Positions 61,589 through 64,000 of a stretch of DNA of 64,000 bases are shown in pieces (the first letter of the stretch is position 1; the number at the start of each line of letters is the position of its first letter). Both the position numbers and the translations under genes were made by a program. The notes under the pieces are model-generated. The model saw only the letters and a list, made by a program, of their open reading frames with translations. It made no database searches and was not told where the DNA came from. Source of the DNA: Bifidobacterium minimum (GTDB lineage: Bacteria > Actinomycetota > Actinomycetes > Actinomycetales > Bifidobacteriaceae); the NCBI RefSeq assembly GCF_000741645.1, contig NZ_JGZD01000014.1, positions 30-64,029 of the forward strand. The letters run 5' to 3'.

Positions 61589-64000
61589 GTGAGCGAAGGG
61601 CACAACGCGGCGACGGGCCGCTCCGGTCGACCGATCCGTGTCGGGTTGGACATCGGGTCGACGACGGTCAAAGCCGTGGCTCTGGACGACGATGGAGCCC
61701 TCGATGGCGCGCTGTTCTCCGACTACCGCCGGCATCACGCCAACGTCAGGGCGACGGTCGCCGATCTTCTGCGCGACATCCAGAGGACGCTGGCCGGAAT
61801 CGGGCGTGGCGACGATCCTCTGCATGTGGCGATCACCGGGTCGGGCGGCCTGGGATTGGCCGACAAGCTCGGTCTTCCCTTCGTCCAGGAGGTCATCGCC
61901 GAGACCCGCGCCATCGATGAGAGGGTTCCCCGGGCCGACGTCATCATCGAGCTCGGCGGCGAGGACGCGAAGATCACCTATCTCAAACCCACGCCCGAGC
62001 AGAGGATGAATGGCTCGTGCGCGGGCGGAACGGGGGCCTTCATCGACCAGATGGCCACGCTGCTCGACGTCGACGCCTCCGGCCTCAACGATCTGGCGGC
62101 CGACTACTCGAACCTCTATCCCATAGCCTCGCGATGCGGCGTCTTCGCCAAAACGGATCTGCAACCCCTGATCAACGACGGCGCAGACAAGCGCGATCTG
62201 GCGGCGTCGATCTTCACCGCCGTCGCGACGCAGACCATCGCCGGTCTGGCCTCCGGCCGTCCCATCCACGGCACCGTGGTCTTCCTCGGAGGGCCGCTGT
62301 TCTTCCTCTCGCAGCTTCGGGCCGCGTTCTCCCGCGCCTCGAGGGGAAGGTGGACGAGTTCGTCACGCCGGAGAACGCCCATCTGTATGTGGCCTACGGC
62401 GCAGCCCTCCTCGCCGACGACGACACCCAGATCGAGGACTCGACGAAGCTGCGTCCGCGGGCCTGCCGGGAGATACTTGAGGGTCTGGATCGGCTGAGCT
62501 CGCTGCCCAGTGACACTCCGACCATGCCGCCCCTGTTCGCCACGGAGCGTGACCGCGACGACTTCACGGCCAGACACGGCCGCGAGCAGGTGCACGTGGG
62601 AACGCTTGAGGGTGCGGTCGGTCCCCACTTTCTGGGAATCGACGCGGGCTCCACGACCATCAAGGCGACGTTGGTCAATGATGATCGGGACATCGTCTGG
62701 TCGTCGTATGCGACGAACAACGGCAGCCCCCTGTCGGCGGCGGTCGAGATCGTCAAAAGGATCCAGAGCGATCTCCCCGACGCCGCGTGGATCGCCCGCA
62801 GCTGCGCCACCGGATATGGGGAGGGGCTTATCACCACCGGACTCCACCTTGATGAGGGCGTCGTCGAGACCATGGCCCACTACCGCGGCGCGGAGATGGT
62901 CAGCCCGGGCGTCACCGCGGTGATCGACATCGGCGGGCAGGACATGAAGTATCTCGCCATCGCCGACGGGGTCATCGATTCGATCGCGGTCAACGAGGCG
63001 TGCTCCTCAGGCTGCGGATCGTTCCTGCAGACCTTCGCGCTGTCCATGGGAATGAGCATCGAGGAGTTCACTCAGGCGGCGCTCAATTCCACGCATCCCG
63101 TGGATCTCGGGTCCCGGTGCACGGTGTTCATGAACTCGTCCGTCAAGCAGGCGCAGAAGGAGGGCGCCTCGATGGAGGACATCGCCGCCGGACTGTGCTA
63201 TTCGGTCGTGCGAAACGCCCTGTACAAGGTCATCAAGCTGCGCGACGCCGATCTTCTGGGCGATACGGTCGTGGTCCAGGGCGGGACTTTCCTGAACGAC
63301 GCGGTTCTACGGGCGTTCGAACTGCTCACCGGCCGCGAGGTGACCCGCCCCAACATCGCGGGTCTGATGGGGGCCTATGGTGCGGCCCTCACTGCGCGCA
63401 TGCATTACGTCGACGACTCGCCCGATGGGCCGGCACACACCGAATCGACGCTTCTTGGCGGAGCGGATCTCGACGGCCTGTCCATGACGTCCGAGCGTGA
63501 CGTGTGCAGGCTGTGCCAGAACCACTGCAAGCTCACCATCACCACCTTCCAGGACGGCTCGCGCTACGTGACGGGGAACAGATGCGAGCGCGGCGGCGAC
63601 GCGAAGCGGCAGCGCTCCGACCGGCCGAACCTCTACGACTACAAGTACAAAAGATGCTTCGGGTACCGCAGGCTCACCGACAAGAAGGCCACCCGCGGCG
63701 AGATCGGGATACCGCGCGTCCTCAACATGTACGAGAACTATCCCTTCTGGTTCACGCTGCTGACGAATCTCGGATTCAAGGTCATGATCTCCGGCCGTTC
63801 GAGCCACGAGCTGTTCGAGCGGGGCATCGAATCCATAGCCTCGGACAACATCTGCTATCCCGCCAAACTCGTCCACGGGCACATCGACTGGCTGCTCGAC
63901 AAGGGCGTGCGCACCATCTTCTACCCGTGCGTCTCCTACGAGGAGGATCTCATCGCCGGGTCCGACAACCACTACAACTGTCCGGTCGTGGCGAACTACC
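61589..64000 (+). pseudogene. Acyl-CoA dehydratase activase-related (BadF/BcrA-like) protein, frameshifted and cut by window end
   Basis: The start is GTG 61589 with GAGGTG five bases ahead. The first ASKHA ATPase domain reads GLDIGSTTVKAVALDD, ITGSGGLGLADKL, ELGGEDAKITYL, NGSCAGGTGAFIDQMA and LGGPLFFLSQLRAAFSRA. A single base is missing in GCC-TCGAGG near 62337-62340; the next frame gives LEGKVDEFVTPENAHLYVAYGAALL. The second ASKHA domain follows (GIDAGSTTIKATLV, VIDIGGQDMKYLAI, ACSSGCGSFLQTFAL) and then a Cys-rich domain (CRLCQNHCKLTI) with FWFTLLTNLGFKVMISGRS. The frame is open to the window end. Family members activate (R)-2-hydroxyacyl-CoA dehydratases with an iron-sulfur cluster. Confidence 0.82.

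Noticed and set aside
1..64000. CRISPR arrays, prophage, rRNA operon
   Set aside because: No regularly spaced repeats with unique spacers, no cas or phage genes and no rRNA sequence were seen; the tandem repeats listed have no spacers.

Overview
The window is high-GC DNA (roughly 60-65% by eye) with short intergenic gaps and many 4-base ATGA/GTGA gene overlaps. Its gene set is lysine synthesis (dapA/dapB), RNase J, aminopeptidase N, glmM-def, anaerobic nrdDG, a nadABC operon with an NrtR-type regulator, MetQNI and leucine-rich-repeat-variant proteins. Together these point to an actinobacterium of the Bifidobacteriaceae, most likely a Bifidobacterium or close relative. This rests on protein sequence and gene order, not on a marker search.

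Layout. 1-1.7 kb: the left part of an IS256-family element that has cut off an FHA-domain gene, then a frameshifted LRV-repeat gene. 2.1-13.3 kb: a core metabolic block with a GNAT, dapB, a GntR/gluconokinase pair inserted between dapB and dapA, rnj, pepN, glmM (frameshifted) and def. 13.3-17.6 kb: a LacI regulator and two unrecognised or membrane proteins on the minus strand. 17.9-26.6 kb: a NUDIX + PLD/SF2-helicase/DUF3427 pair facing away from sbcDC. 26.6-33.2 kb: a Gfo/Idh oxidoreductase, an aminotransferase, a PanE-like reductase and the metQNI importer. 33.4-39.6 kb: the minus-strand operon nrtR-nadA-nadB-nadC-cysteine desulfurase with a good palindromic operator. 39.7-45.5 kb: an orphan vsr, a ppx/gppA gene with an internal stop, a BASS transporter, an SPFH protein with an RHH protein, and a nucleoside hydrolase. 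45.9-53.7 kb: a glycosyltransferase remnant and a minus-strand transport operon of two YbtPQ/IrtAB-like ABC half-transporters plus an ECF module whose S and T genes have collapsed into one broken gene. 54-64 kb: glsB, tRNA-Arg(CCT), a membrane EEP phosphatase, xseA/xseB, nrdDG behind a NrdR-box pair, and a large acyl-CoA-dehydratase-activase-like gene that runs off the window.

Themes. Several genes are broken by what looks like one missing base in a short homopolymer (LRV, glmM, possibly lacI, ECF S component, activase). One of them is glmM, normally essential, so assembly error must be excluded before calling them pseudogenes. Other lesions are harder to explain that way: the IS insertion, the S-T fusion deletion, the truncated glycosyltransferase and the TGA in ppx. 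A second theme is short tandem duplications (8-21 bp) that overlap stop codons at many gene ends. The best candidates for new biology are the helicase/NUDIX pair, the SPFH-RHH operon with three 8-bp boxes spaced exactly 11 bp apart, and the transport operon. No CRISPR array, rRNA or prophage was seen.
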